From Aegilops tauschii subsp. strangulata (taxonomy: Eukaryota; Streptophyta; Magnoliopsida; Poales; Poaceae), in assembly GCF_002575655.3 (NCBI RefSeq), contig NC_053040.3:223338628-223402627 (forward strand): a stretch of DNA of 64,000 bases. The letters are read 5' to 3'. Positions 10,480 through 21,818 of the stretch are shown in pieces. How positions within the stretch are numbered: the first letter of the stretch is position 1; each line of letters opens with the position of its first letter. The notes beneath the pieces are model-generated. The model saw only the letters and a program-made list of their open reading frames with translations. It searched no databases and was not told the DNA's origin. The translations under genes and the position numbers were made by a program.

Positions 10480-13400
10480 TGTAACACCCCGGATGTAACT
10501 TTCCATATTTGCAACTCTAACTCTTGCCATTTTCGGCTATGTGTTATGATATTCCCTCCGTGGTCGGGTTTTTGTCTCTCGTTTTGCATTTTGTTCATGT
10601 CATGCATCTCATATCATGTCATCATGCGCATCTCATTTGCATACGTGTTCGTCTCATGCATCCGAGCATTTTTCCCGTTGTCCGTTTTGCAATCCGACAC
10701 TCCCACATGCACCGGCGCACCCCCTCTTGTCTCTTTTCGTGAGCGGGTGTTAATCGTTCTCGGAATGGACCGAGTCTCGCCAAGTGGCCTTGGTACACCA
10801 CCGGTAGACCACCTGTCAAGTTTCGTTCCATTTGGAGGTCGTTTGACACTCCAACGATTAACCGGGTAACCGCAAAGGCCTTTTGTGTGTTGCAGCCAAC
10901 CCCCCTCCAAACAGCCCAATAACCCATCTACGTCCCCTCCATGCTCTTGGTCGTTCGATCACGATCGTGTGGGCGAAAACTGCACTACATTTGGAGTCTC
11001 CTAGCTCCCTCTAGCTATAAATAAGTGATCCCCGGATTTTTCGCGCAGACGAAACCCTAACCCTTTCCCCTCTCCGCTGCCGGACGCGTCCGTCCCGCGC
11101 CGGACGAACCCGCCGCCGCGCCCGCACCAATCCCGCGCCACCACCTGTCACCGCCGCCACCCACCGCCCGCGGCCCGGCGAGCCCGAGGAGGGCCCGCCC
11201 GAGCCCGTACGCCGCCCGACCGCGCCCCGGGTCGCCCGCGCCCCACGGCCCGTCTCGCCATCTCGCCCGACGACCGCGCCTCCCCGCGCCTCCCCGTCGG
11301 CCGTCCACCCGCGCCGCCGCCCGTCCACCCGCATCCACCGCCGACCGCTTCCGCGTCAAGCGCCGCCCGACCGCGCCCGAGTAGCCGCCCGCCGCCGCGC
11401 CCGCGCGGGACCTCGCCCGACGCCCGCGCGCGCCGCCCGCGTCAAGCTCCGGCCTCCTCCTCTCCTTCTCCGGCGAGCCGCTGCTGCCTCGGCATCCGTG
11501 CCCGAGGAACCCTAGATCTGGGATAAGGTTGACCCCGAAATCCTCTAAGTCCCGAATATTTCACATTATGTTGCTATGTTCATTATAGCATATCTCATTG
11601 CATACTGCTTTGTTTTGCGTGCATGATATATCTAAATGTTCATAATGAGATGCTCTTCATTTTGTTCCATTGTGCCATGCTCGTTTGAGTCCATCTTGAT
11701 GCCCAAATCTCTGGTGCAAGAGTGCTATGTGATGTTTACTGCTGTTACTTATCAGAACTTGCTGTTTTGTTATTTTTGTTACATTTGATGTGTGCATCTT
11801 ATGGGCATGAGCTCTACAGGTGTTTTGATCTATGTCATGCCATCTTTACAGAGGTGTATGCCATGTATTTTTGTGATCTATGTGGTGACTAGCACAAGCA
11901 TGCAAACTAGGCTTCGTGATGTTTCTGTTTTCAGGGACGATATTTTGCTGTCTTTTACCTGCTGTTATTTTGTTGCCATGTATCCATGTGTCTACAGTGA
12001 GATCCATGCTTATTTTGAGTATGTTCAGTAACTATGTTTTGTAGATATGGTTATGCTCTATCCATCCATGTCCCTTTTTGCAATTATGAAGTGCCCTAGC
12101 ATGTCTTAATCTTGCTCTACTTTTGCTATAAATTATTCCTTGCAGATTGTTAACATGATATTCAATTTTGCCAAGGTTGTTGTAGTTGATCCATACATGC
12201 TATGAACTTTATCTTGCCATGGTTAGCTTCATAAACATGCCATCTTACTGTAGTTATGCTTGTTTTGTCATGCATTGCTTTGTTATGAGTGAATCAAGCT
12301 CACAAAGATGCCTTCATAATTCTGTTAATGTCATGCTCTGTTTTCTGCTAAGTCTAAAACCTGTTAACGAAACTTGCTATGTTTACACGGGTGCCACCAT
12401 ATCTTCTGTGCCTTTTTGGCTCATGGTCAGTAAGCAACTTTTGTTATATGCATTTATTAGATTCATGCCATGCCTTGTTTTTCTATGTTAAGTTCCTGTA
12501 TCATGTGTTTTGCTTGCTCTGAACATTGCTACCTGATGTTGTTTCAGTCATATTCAGTATTTTCACCAAGTCTGTGAAGCTGATATCTTTTGCACTTTTG
12601 CCATGCTTGTTTGAACCTGTTATTGTGTGATCTAGCTGTAGCTTAGTGTTCATCTTTTGTCAAGCATCTCCTGTAGATCACTGCCATATGCTTTGTTGCT
12701 ATGTTGGGGTGCTGTAGCATAGTTACTTGATGTATTCTAAGTGCTATCATGCTGTTAATTGCAGAATCGTGTCATTCTTGTTTTGCTTGCCATTTGCAAA
12801 CCGTGCATCTGTTTCCGGTGATCTTTATATCGATTTCGACCGAAATCATCTCATCTTTCCAGTGGCATACTTGGTTTGCCAAGTTGATGCCTTGTTCATC
12901 CTTTTTCTTCCGGAGCACGCATATGCATCGCATATCACATCTCGCATATCATGCATGTATTGCATCATGCTGCTTGTGCTTTTCACGTGATTGATTGTGG
13001 TTCCATTGCTTGTGTTCTTGCTATGGGTAGAGCCGGGAGACGATTCGTGAACGAGGAACCTGTTGAGTACGCTTACGAGGATCAAGCTTTCGACAACTCT
13101 GAGAACCTTGTAGGCAAGATGACCATACCCTCGAAATCACTTCTATCTTTGCTTTGCTAGTTGTTCGCTCTTTTGCTATGCTGCGCTACCTACCACTTGC
13201 TATATCATGCCTCCCATATTGCCATGTCCAGCCTCTAACCATCCTTTCCTAGCAAACCGTTGTTTGGCTAAGTTACCGCTTTTGCTCAGCCCTTCTTATA
13301 GCGTTGCTAGTTGCAGGTGAAGTTGAAGTTGAAGAAATATGCCCTAGAGGCAATAATAAAGTATTATTTATTTCCTTATATCATGATAAATGTTTATTAT

Positions 13401-16400
13401 TCTGCTAGAATTGTATTAACCGGAAACATAATACATGTGTGAATACATAGACAAACAGAGTGTCACTAGTATGCCTCTACTTGACTAGCTCGTTAATCAA
13501 AGATGGTTATGTTTCCTAGCCATAGACATGAGTTGTCATTTGATTAACGGGATCACCTCATTAGGAGAATGACGTGATTGACATGACCCAATCCGTTAGC
13601 TTAGCACCCGATCGTTTAGTATGTTGCTATTGCTTTCTTCATGACTTATACATGTTCCTATGACTATGAGATTATGCAACTCCCGTTTACCAGAGGAACA
13701 CTTTGTGTGCTACCAAACGTCACAACGTAAATGGGTGATTATAAAGGTGCTCTACAGGTGTCTCCAAAGGTACTTGTTGGGTTGGCGTATTTCGAGATTA
13801 GGATTTGTCACTCCGATTGTCGGAGAGGTATCTCTGGGCCCACTCGGTAATGCACATCACTATAAGCCTTGCAAGCATTGTGACTAATGAGTTAGTTGCG
13901 GGATGATGTATTACCGAACGAGTAAAGAGACTTGCCGGTAACGAGATTGAACTAGGTATCGAGATACCGACGATCGAATCTCGGGCAAGTAACATACCGA
14001 TGACAAAGGGAACAACGTATGTTGTTATGCGGTCTGACCGATAAAGATCTTCGTAGAATATGTGGGAGTCAATATGGGCATCCAGGTCCCGCTATTGGTT
14101 ATTGACCGGAGAGGTGTCTCGATCATGTCTACATAGTTCTCGAACCCGTAGGGTCCGCACGCTTAACGTTACGATGACAGTTTTATTGAGTTTTGATGTA
14201 CCGAAGGAGTTCGGAGTCCCGGATGAGATCGGGGACATGACGAGGAGTCTCGAAATGGTCGAGACGTAAAGATCGATATATTGGACGACTATATTCGGAC
14301 TTCGGAAAGGTTCCGAGTGATTCGGGTATTTTTCGGAGTACCGGAGAGTTACGGGAATTCGTATTGGGCCTTAATGGGCCATACGGAAAAGGAGAGAAAG
14401 GCCTCAAAAGGTGGCCGCGCCCCTCCCCATGATCTGGTCCGAATTGGACTAGGGAAGGGGGGCGCCCCCTTCCTTCTTTCTCCTTCTCCCTTCCCTTCTC
14501 CTATTCCAACAAGGAAAGGAGGAGTCCTACTCCCGGTGGGAGTAGGACTCCCCCTGCTGGCGCGCCTCTCCTCCCTTGGCCGGCTGCCTCCCCCTTGCTC
14601 CTTTATATACGGGGGCAGGGGGCACCCCAGAGACACAACAATTGATCCTTGAGATCTCTTAGCCGTGTGCGGTGCCCCCCTCCATTAAATTACACCTCGA
14701 TAATACCGTTGCGGAGCTTAGGCGAAGCCCTGCGTCGGTGGAACATCATCATCGTCACCACGCCGTCGTGCTGACGAAACTCTCCCTCAACACTCGGCTG
14801 GATCGGAGTTCGAGGGACGTCATCGAGCTGAACATATGTAGAACTCAGAGGTGCTGTGCGTTCGGTACTTGATCGGTCGGATCGTGAAGATGTACGACTA
14901 CATCAACTGCGTTGTGATAACGCTTCCGCTGTCGGTCTACGAGGGTACGTGGACAACACTCTCCCCTCTCGTTGCTATGCATCACCATGATCTTGCATGT
15001 GCGTAGGAATTTTTTTGAAATTACTACGTTCCCCAACAGAAGTTGGTTCCATGTTGGAACATGGATATTTTGGAATATCACAATATCTCTTATTTAATTA
15101 ATGCATCTATATATTTGGTAAAGGGTGGAAGGCTCGGCCTTATGCCTGGTGTTTTGTTCCACTCTTGCCGCCCTAGTTTTCCGTCATACCGGTATTATGT
15201 TCCTTGAGTTTGCGTTCCTTACGCTGTTGGGTGATTTATGGGACCCCCTTGATAGTTTGCCTTGAATAAAACTCCTCCAGCAAGGCCCAACCTTGGTTTT
15301 ACATTTGCCTACCTAAGCCTTTTTCCCTTGGGTTTCGCAAGCCCGAGGGTCATCTTTATTTAAACCCCGGACCAGTGCTCCTTCGAGTGCTGGCCCAAAC
15401 CGAGCGATGTCCGGCGCCCCCTGGGCAACCAGGGTCTATGCCAACCCGATGTCTAGCTCATCCGGTGTGCCCTGAGAACGAGATATGTGCAGCTCCTATC
15501 GGGATTTGTCGGCACATTCGGGCGGCTTTGCTGGTCTTGTTTTACCATTGTCGAAATGTCTTGTAAACCGGGATTCGAGACTGATCGGGTCTTCCCGGGA
15601 GAAGGTTTATCCTTCGTTGACCGTGAGAGCTTATAATGGGCTAAGTTGGGACACCCCTGCAGGGTATTATCTTTCGAAAGCCGTGCCCGCGGTTATGAGG
15701 CAGATGGGAATTTGTTAATGTCCGGTTGTAGAGAACTTGACACTTGTCTTAATTAAAATACATCAACCGTGTGTGTAGCCGTGATGGTCTCTTTTCGGCG
15801 GAGTCCGGGAAGTGAACACGGTTGGAGTTATGAATGAACGTAAGTAGTTTCAGGATCACTTCTTGATCATTTCTAGCTTCGCGACCGTTGCGTTGTTTTC
15901 TCTTCTCGCTCTCATTTGCGCATGTTAGCCACCATATATGCTTAGTGCTTGCTGCAGCTCCACCTTTTTACACCATCCTTTCCTATAAGCTTAAATAGTC
16001 TTGATCTCGCGGGTGTGAGATTGCTGAGTCCTCGTGACTCACAGATTCTACCAAAACAGTTGCAGGTGCCAACGATACCAGTGCAGATGACGCAACCGAG
16101 CTCAAGTGGGAGTTCGACGAGGAACGTGGTCGTTACTATGTTTCATTTCCTGATAATCAGTAGTGGAGCCCAGTTGGGACGATCGGGGATCTAGCATTTG
16201 GGGTTATCTTATTTTCATTTGGATTTGACCGTAGTCGGTCTATGTGTGGATTTTGGATGATGTATGAATTAATTTATGTATTGTGTGAAGTGGCGATTGT
16301 AAGCCAACTCTCGTTATCCCATTCTTGTTCATTACATGGGATTGTGTGAAGATGACCCTTCTTGCGACAATACCTACAATGCGGTTATGCCTCTAAGTTG

Positions 16401-16443
16401 TGCCTCGACACGTGGGAGATATAGCCGCATCGTGGGCGTTACA
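10480..16443 (+). repeat. Element C 5' LTR (interrupted by a solo LTR)
   Basis: It starts TGTAACACCCCGG and ends GGGCGTTACA. A TATA box CTATAAATA lies at 11015-11023, followed by the conserved AAACCCTAACCC leader start and a very GC-rich block (11070-11480). Downstream the LTR is AT-rich. It contains small open reading frames (13024-13159 and about 16064-16163) that are also open in the 3' LTR. Without the 1709-bp insert and its 5-bp duplication the LTR is 4250 bp. Confidence 0.92.
13330..15038 (+). mobile_element. Solo LTR of a WIS/Angela/BARE-type Copia element
   Basis: The 1709-bp insert has AATATGCCCTAGAGGCAAT near its start and ACTACGTTCCCCAACA at its end, the hallmark ends of the Angela/WIS/BARE LTR family. 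It is flanked by GAAGT (13325-13329, 15039-15043). The other LTR of element C has the empty site with a single GAAGT (37770-37774), which proves the boundaries. No internal Copia sequence remains, so unequal recombination between two LTRs probably removed it. A TATA box (TTTATATA) lies near 14602. Confidence 0.95.
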
Positions 16444-16446
16444 AGT

Positions 16447-16460
16447 TGGTAATCAGAGTC
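16447..16460 (+). other. Element C primer binding site
   Basis: Three bases after the LTR is TGGTAATCAGAGTC. It differs from the initiator-Met tRNA primer site TGGTATCAGAGC by one extra A and a late mismatch. Initiator-Met priming is usual for plant chromoviruses. Confidence 0.75.
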
Positions 16461-17368
16461 ATCCCCGACTTAGGAGCCCCCTGCTTGATTGAATCGCTGG
16501 CGTTGTTGAGTCTAGAACAAAAATGTTTTGAGTCTTAGGATTATATATATGGGAGAGTAGGATTCTTTTTACTCCTCAGTCCCTCGTCGCTCTGGTGAGG
16601 CCTCCTGACGTAGAAGTTTTGACTCTTCTCTCCTCAAATTTCACTAAAAAATTTTTAGGATCACGCGGGTATCTTGGAATCGTTCCGATGGTTTTGTGAC
16701 GAGAACATTGTTCTTGGTGCCTCCTGACATTTAGGGGTTGTGGCAGTGTCCCGGGGAGTTGAGCTCCGAGGTGTTGTCGTCACAATTTTATCATTGCAGT
16801 TCTGGAATACCTGAGTTTCGCCGACATCGAAAATCTCTTTTATGCAGTTGTTGGTGAGATCACCTCGACGCCACCCAGTACTGGGGCGGGAGTTCGGGAG
16901 TATTGCCATAACTCGTATAACGGATGCTTTTCGAAGGTTGAGGTACACGATTTCCGAAGGTTTCTTGGTTATGTGTTGACGGGTGGATACAGTTGGATCT
17001 AGGGATTGCTAGTTTGGGTGATATATTTTGTGTCCCCTGTATCCCCAACACCAGATTGCATAACCAGAAAGTTTCGGGAGTTTATAGGTGGGATTCAAGT
17101 AGCTCTTTGCATTTCTTCCCGCAGATATTTGGTTCGAGATTGGGTAATCCTTACCATTTATTTGTTCCAGTTGCACCTTGTTATTTATTCATCAACCCTT
17201 TATCAAGTGGCTTCTCACCTTAATGGAAGTGTGATGATTTACTATGGAATTCATTCGTTCATCCTCGTTCGAATGTTTATTGTGAAGACTATATGTTGCA
17301 ATTTCTATCCGTTGATTCAACTTGTCTATCTGTCTATCAAGATGCTAACGGATGTCACCCTCTTCAGG
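16461..17368 (+). other. Element C untranslated leader
   Basis: About 0.9 kb lies between the primer site and the gag ATG. No recognised coding domain is present; the frame open from 17006 simply runs into gag. It is presumably leader and packaging sequence. Confidence 0.55.
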
Positions 17369-18895
17369 ATGGCTCCGCCAACGCGTCAGAATCCGGAACG
17401 CAATGAAGGGAGTCAGGCGAACCCTCCGCCACCACCCCCGCCTCCGGAGGCATGGCAAGCTATCATGGCAGCCACCAACGCCAATGCTCAGATGATTTTG
17501 CAACTTTTGCAAGAGCGCACCCAAGGGCAAGGCAATCAAGGAAATCAAGGCCAAGGCAACAATCAGCCTCACTTCGCTACCCTCAACCAGTTCCTCGCAA
17601 ATCAGCCGAAGTCTTTCAGCTACTGTGCCGAGGCCACAGACGCCGATGATTGGCTCGTGGACATCAACAAGCATTTTGAATGTAGCAATGTCAGGCCTGA
17701 GGACTTTGTCAAGTTCGCTTCTTTTCAACTCAAGGATCAAGCTGCCGAGTGGTATCAACAATACAAAGATTCTAGAGGAGGTCGTGTGATTACCTGGGAT
17801 GATTTCCGCCGAGACTTCAAAGCTCACCACATTCCACAAAGTGTTGTTGAGAGCAAGCGTGAGGAGTTCCGCAATCTCAAGCAAGGCAGCATGTCCGTGT
17901 ATCAATACAATACCCAGTTTCAGAAACTCGCTCGCTTCGCTAAGCAAGACGTTCCTGATGAAAAGAGCATGATCTATCAATTCAGAGGTGGCCTCAGAGA
18001 AGATCTGCAATTACCTCTCGTGCTTTTTGAGCCGACCAAGTATGATGATTTCTACAATATGGCACTGAAGCAAGAGGCTGCTCAGCTCAAGTGTGAGGCT
18101 TCTAAGAAGAGAGTCAGGGACGCAGTTCAGTCTTCTTCTTCCTCACTAGTGGCTGCTAAGCAACAGAAGTTCTGGTTGCCTCCTCCTCCTCCGTTTCGTC
18201 AGCCTTTCCAGCAGAAGAGCAAAGGTGGCCATGGATCTTCCCACCCACCCAACCCTGGCTATCAGAACAAGTCTCAGAATCAAGCTCCAAAGTCGAATGC
18301 TCCTTATCATCGTCCACTCTCAGAGGTGACTTGCAACAAGTGTCAGCAGAAAGGTCACTATGCTAACAAGTGCTTCAACCAAAGGCGCCTTCCGCCTCCT
18401 CCTCCTGTGAGATCTTCCAGCAATGCAGTGGTCAAGCATAATCCCAAGTTTGCAAAGGTCAACATGATGAACGCAGCTCAAGCTGAGGAATCTACTGATG
18501 TGATAATGGGTAATCTCTCAGTTAATGATTTTCCTGCAAAAGTTCTTTTTGACACCGGTGCATCGCTTAGTTTCATCTCAAGACCATTTGCATCTAAGCA
18601 TGAGTTGCATTTCCAAGAATTGCCTAGAACGTTAGCAGTTGTCTCTCCGGGCAAATGCATGAACGCAAGCTACATGGTTCCGGATGTTTCCATCAAGATG
18701 GGGAATTATAAATTTCTGTCTTCTCCAATTGTCCTTAGTGACTCGGATATTGATCTAATTCTCGAGATGGACTGGCTTTCTAAGCACAAGGCTCAACTTG
18801 ATTGTGCTGCCATGGAAATTCAATTGACACACTCTTGTGAGGGTGTGATCATCTATGCCGCTCGTGACGAGACCATTCGGTTATTCTCTCAATGA
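17369..18895 (+). pseudogene. Element C gag-protease, ends in a frameshift
   Basis: The start is taken as ATG 17369 (MAPPTRQNPERNEG), where a Pro/Gln-rich gag N-terminus begins. The capsid domain covers about residues 75-240 (SYCAEATDADDWLVDI, FQLKDQAAEWYQQYKD). A CCHC zinc knuckle CNKCQQKGHYANKC sits near residue 321. The aspartic protease active site LFDTGASLSFIS is near residue 394. The frame ends at TGA 18893-18895 because of a small indel in a TCTC run at about 18885. The coding then continues in the frame that holds pol. Gag packages the RNA and the protease cuts the polyprotein. Confidence 0.88.
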
Positions 18896-21818
18896 GAAGG
18901 GCGAGTTGGATGCTATTTCTCAAATTCCAGTCGTTTGTGAGTATCAAGATGTCTTTCCAGAAGAGCTTCCGGGTATGCCTCCTCACCGGCCAGTTGAGTT
19001 CGTTATCGATCTTGAGCCTGGCACGGAACCCGTTTGCAAGCGTCCATACAAGCTTGGACCCAAGGAGCTGAAAGAATTGAAGAAATAGCTCGATGAACAA
19101 GAGCGTCTGGGTTTGATCAGACCGAGTTCATCTCCGTGGGGTTGTGGTGTTCTTTTTGTCCAGAAGAAGGATGGCACGGACCGACTTTGTGTCGACTACC
19201 ATCCATTGAACAAGAAGACAATCAAGAACAAGTATCCACTTCCCAACATCAATGAGCTATTCGAGCAACTTAAAGGTGCTAAAGTATTCTCCAAGCTTGA
19301 CCTTCGTATGGGTTATCATCAGACTCGCATTCGTGAAGAAGATATTCCCAAGACAGCATTCAGAACAAGCTTTGGTTCTTATGAATATACTGTCATGTCT
19401 TTCGGCCTTGTCAATGCTCCTCCAACATTTCCTCGAATGATGAATTTCATCTTCAACCCCTATACCAATGAATTCGTCCTGGTGTATCTCGATGATATGT
19501 TGGTCTTCTCCAAGAATAAGAAGGATCATGCCAAACATCTGCGATTGGTGCTCGACAAGCTCAGAGAGTATCAATTCTATGCGAAGTTTTCCAAATGTGA
19601 GTTTTGGCTTGATGAAGTTCTTTACCTTGGTCATATCATCTCTGCCAAGGGCATTGCTGTTAATCCCGAGAAGGTGTCTGCAATTGTGAATTGGGAACCT
19701 CCTCAGAATGTCAAGCAGCTCCGCAGTTTCCTTGGTCTTGCAAGCTATTGCCGAAGATTCGTTGAGAATTTCTCTAAGATGGCAAAGCCTCTTTACAACC
19801 TCCTCCAGAAGCATGTGAAGTATGTCTGGACTCCTGAGTGTGACGTTGCTTTCAACACTCTCAAAGAGAAACTCGTCACAGCTCCTGTCTTGACTCCTCC
19901 TGACGAATCCAAGCCATTCGAAGTTTTCTGTGATGCTTCTCTCCAAGGTCTCGGTGCTGTGTTAATGCAAGAAAAGAAAGTTGTGGCCTATACCTCTCGT
20001 CAGTTGAAGCCCAACGAAAAGAACTACCCCACTCACGATCTTGAGGTGGCGGCAGTTGTCCATGCATTAATAACATGGAGACATCTCTTGTTGGGAAGAA
20101 AAGTGGACATATTCACCGATCACAAGAGTCTCAAGTACATCTTCACTCAGCCCAACCTCAACCTCAGGCAAACTCGATGGGTCGAAATGATTCAAGAGTA
20201 CAATCCGAGTATTGAATATACTCCAGGCAAGGCCAATGTCATTGCAGATGCTTTGAGCAGGAAGGCTTATTGCAACAACTTAATTCTCAAGCCATTCCAA
20301 CCGGACCTTTGTGAAGCTTTCCGCAAGCTGAATCTCCAAGTTGTTCCTCAAGGCTTTCTTGCCAACCTCCTAGTCTCTCCTACTTTGGAAGATCAAATTC
20401 GTGAGGCACAACTCCTGGATACCATGGTGAAGAAGGTGAAACGTGGTATCGACAAGGGTCTTTCCAAATACAAGTGCTATCGCATTGATGACAGAGACAC
20501 TTTATTCTTCGAGGACCGGATTGTGGTTCCTAAAGGTGATCTAAGGAAAGTCATTATGAACGAGGTGCACAATTCTCTTCTTTCCATTCATCCTGGAAGT
20601 ACGAAGATGTACCATGACCTCAAGCAGTCGTATTGGTGGACTCGAATGAAAAGAGAAATCGCTCAATTCGTGAACGAATGTGATGTCTATCGAAGGGTGA
20701 AAGCAGAACACCAATGACCAGCTGGTCTCCTCCAACCTCTTGCTATTCCAGAATGGAAGTTTGATCATATCGAAATGGACTTCGTGACTGGATTTCCTAA
20801 GTCCAAGCGCGGAAATGATGCTATCTTCGTTGTCATCGACAAGCTTACTAAAGTGGCTCATTTCCTTCCAATCAAAGAATCTATCACAGCAGCTCAGTTG
20901 GCAGAGCTATACACCTCCAGGATTGTCTCCTTGCACGGCATTCCACAATTGATTTCTTCAGATCGTGGAAGCATCTTCACTTCTAAGTTCTGGGACTCCT
21001 TCCAGAAGGCCATGGGCACCAACATTCGCTTCAGCACAGCTTTCCATCCTCAAACTAGTGGCCAAGTCGAGCGAGTCAATCAAATCCTTGAAGATATGCT
21101 CAGGGCTTGTGTCATTTCCTTTGGCATGAAGTGGGAAGATTGTCTTCCATATGCCGAGTTCTCCTACAACGACAACTTCCAAGCAAGTTCGGGCAAGGCC
21201 CCATTCGAAATTCTATATGGCAGAAAGTGCCGTACTCCTCTCAATTGGTCAGAGACTGGTGAACGCCAACTTCTTGGCAACGACTTAATCACAGAGGCTG
21301 AAGAAATGTGTAAAGTCATCCGTGAAAATCTCAAAGCCGCGCAATCGCGCCAGAAGAGTTACTATGATAGCAAGCACCGTGACTTGGCTTTCGAGATCGG
21401 AGACCATGTCTACCTCCGCGTCTCTCCAATGAAAGGCACTCGCCGCGTCGGTATCAAAGGGAAGCTTGCCCCTAGATACGTGGGTCTTTTCAAGATCATT
21501 GGCAAAAGAGGCGACATCGCCTATCAACTTGAGCTTCCCTCCAACTTCGCGAACATGCACGATGTGTTCCACGTGTCACAGCTTTGCAAGTGCTTCAAGA
21601 CTCCTGAGCGCACCATCAACTTCGAAGAGATTGACCTCCAAGAAGATTTGTCTTATCATGAGCACCCCGTTGCTATTCTTGAAGAAACTGAGCGCAAGAC
21701 TCGCAACAAGTCAATCAAATTCCTGAAAGTGAAGTGGTCGCACCATTCCGACCGAGAAGCCACTTGGGAACGCGAGGATCACCTCCGTTCCGAATATACG
21801 GAGTTCTTTCAGTCCTAG
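18885..21818 (+). pseudogene. Element C pol: RT, RNase H, integrase and chromodomain, with two in-frame stops
   Basis: One frame runs from about 18885 to TAG 21816-21818, interrupted by TAG 19086-19088 and TGA 20715-20717. Domains in order are: RT with [10 protein letters not shown] at about 19485; RNase H ([33 protein letters not shown]); and integrase zinc region ([12 protein letters not shown]) with the last Cys replaced by Tyr (CDVYRRVK). Then come the integrase catalytic D, D, E core (MDFVTG, SSDRGS, QVERVNQ) and a C-terminal chromodomain-like segment (VKWSHHSDREATWERED, about 21730). Both stops fit C-to-T changes. The chromodomain of relatives targets insertion to chromatin marks. This copy cannot make a full enzyme. 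Confidence 0.9.

Noticed and set aside
11011..11480. Arg/Ala/Gly-rich frames in the GC-rich block of the element C LTR (also 22391-22973)
   Set aside because: Composition effect in untranslated LTR sequence; the frames differ between the two LTRs because of indels.
14281..14652. 123-codon frame in the Angela-type solo LTR
   Set aside because: It lies in the U3 region of a non-coding LTR, with a purine/pyrimidine-rich palindrome; no homology recognised.
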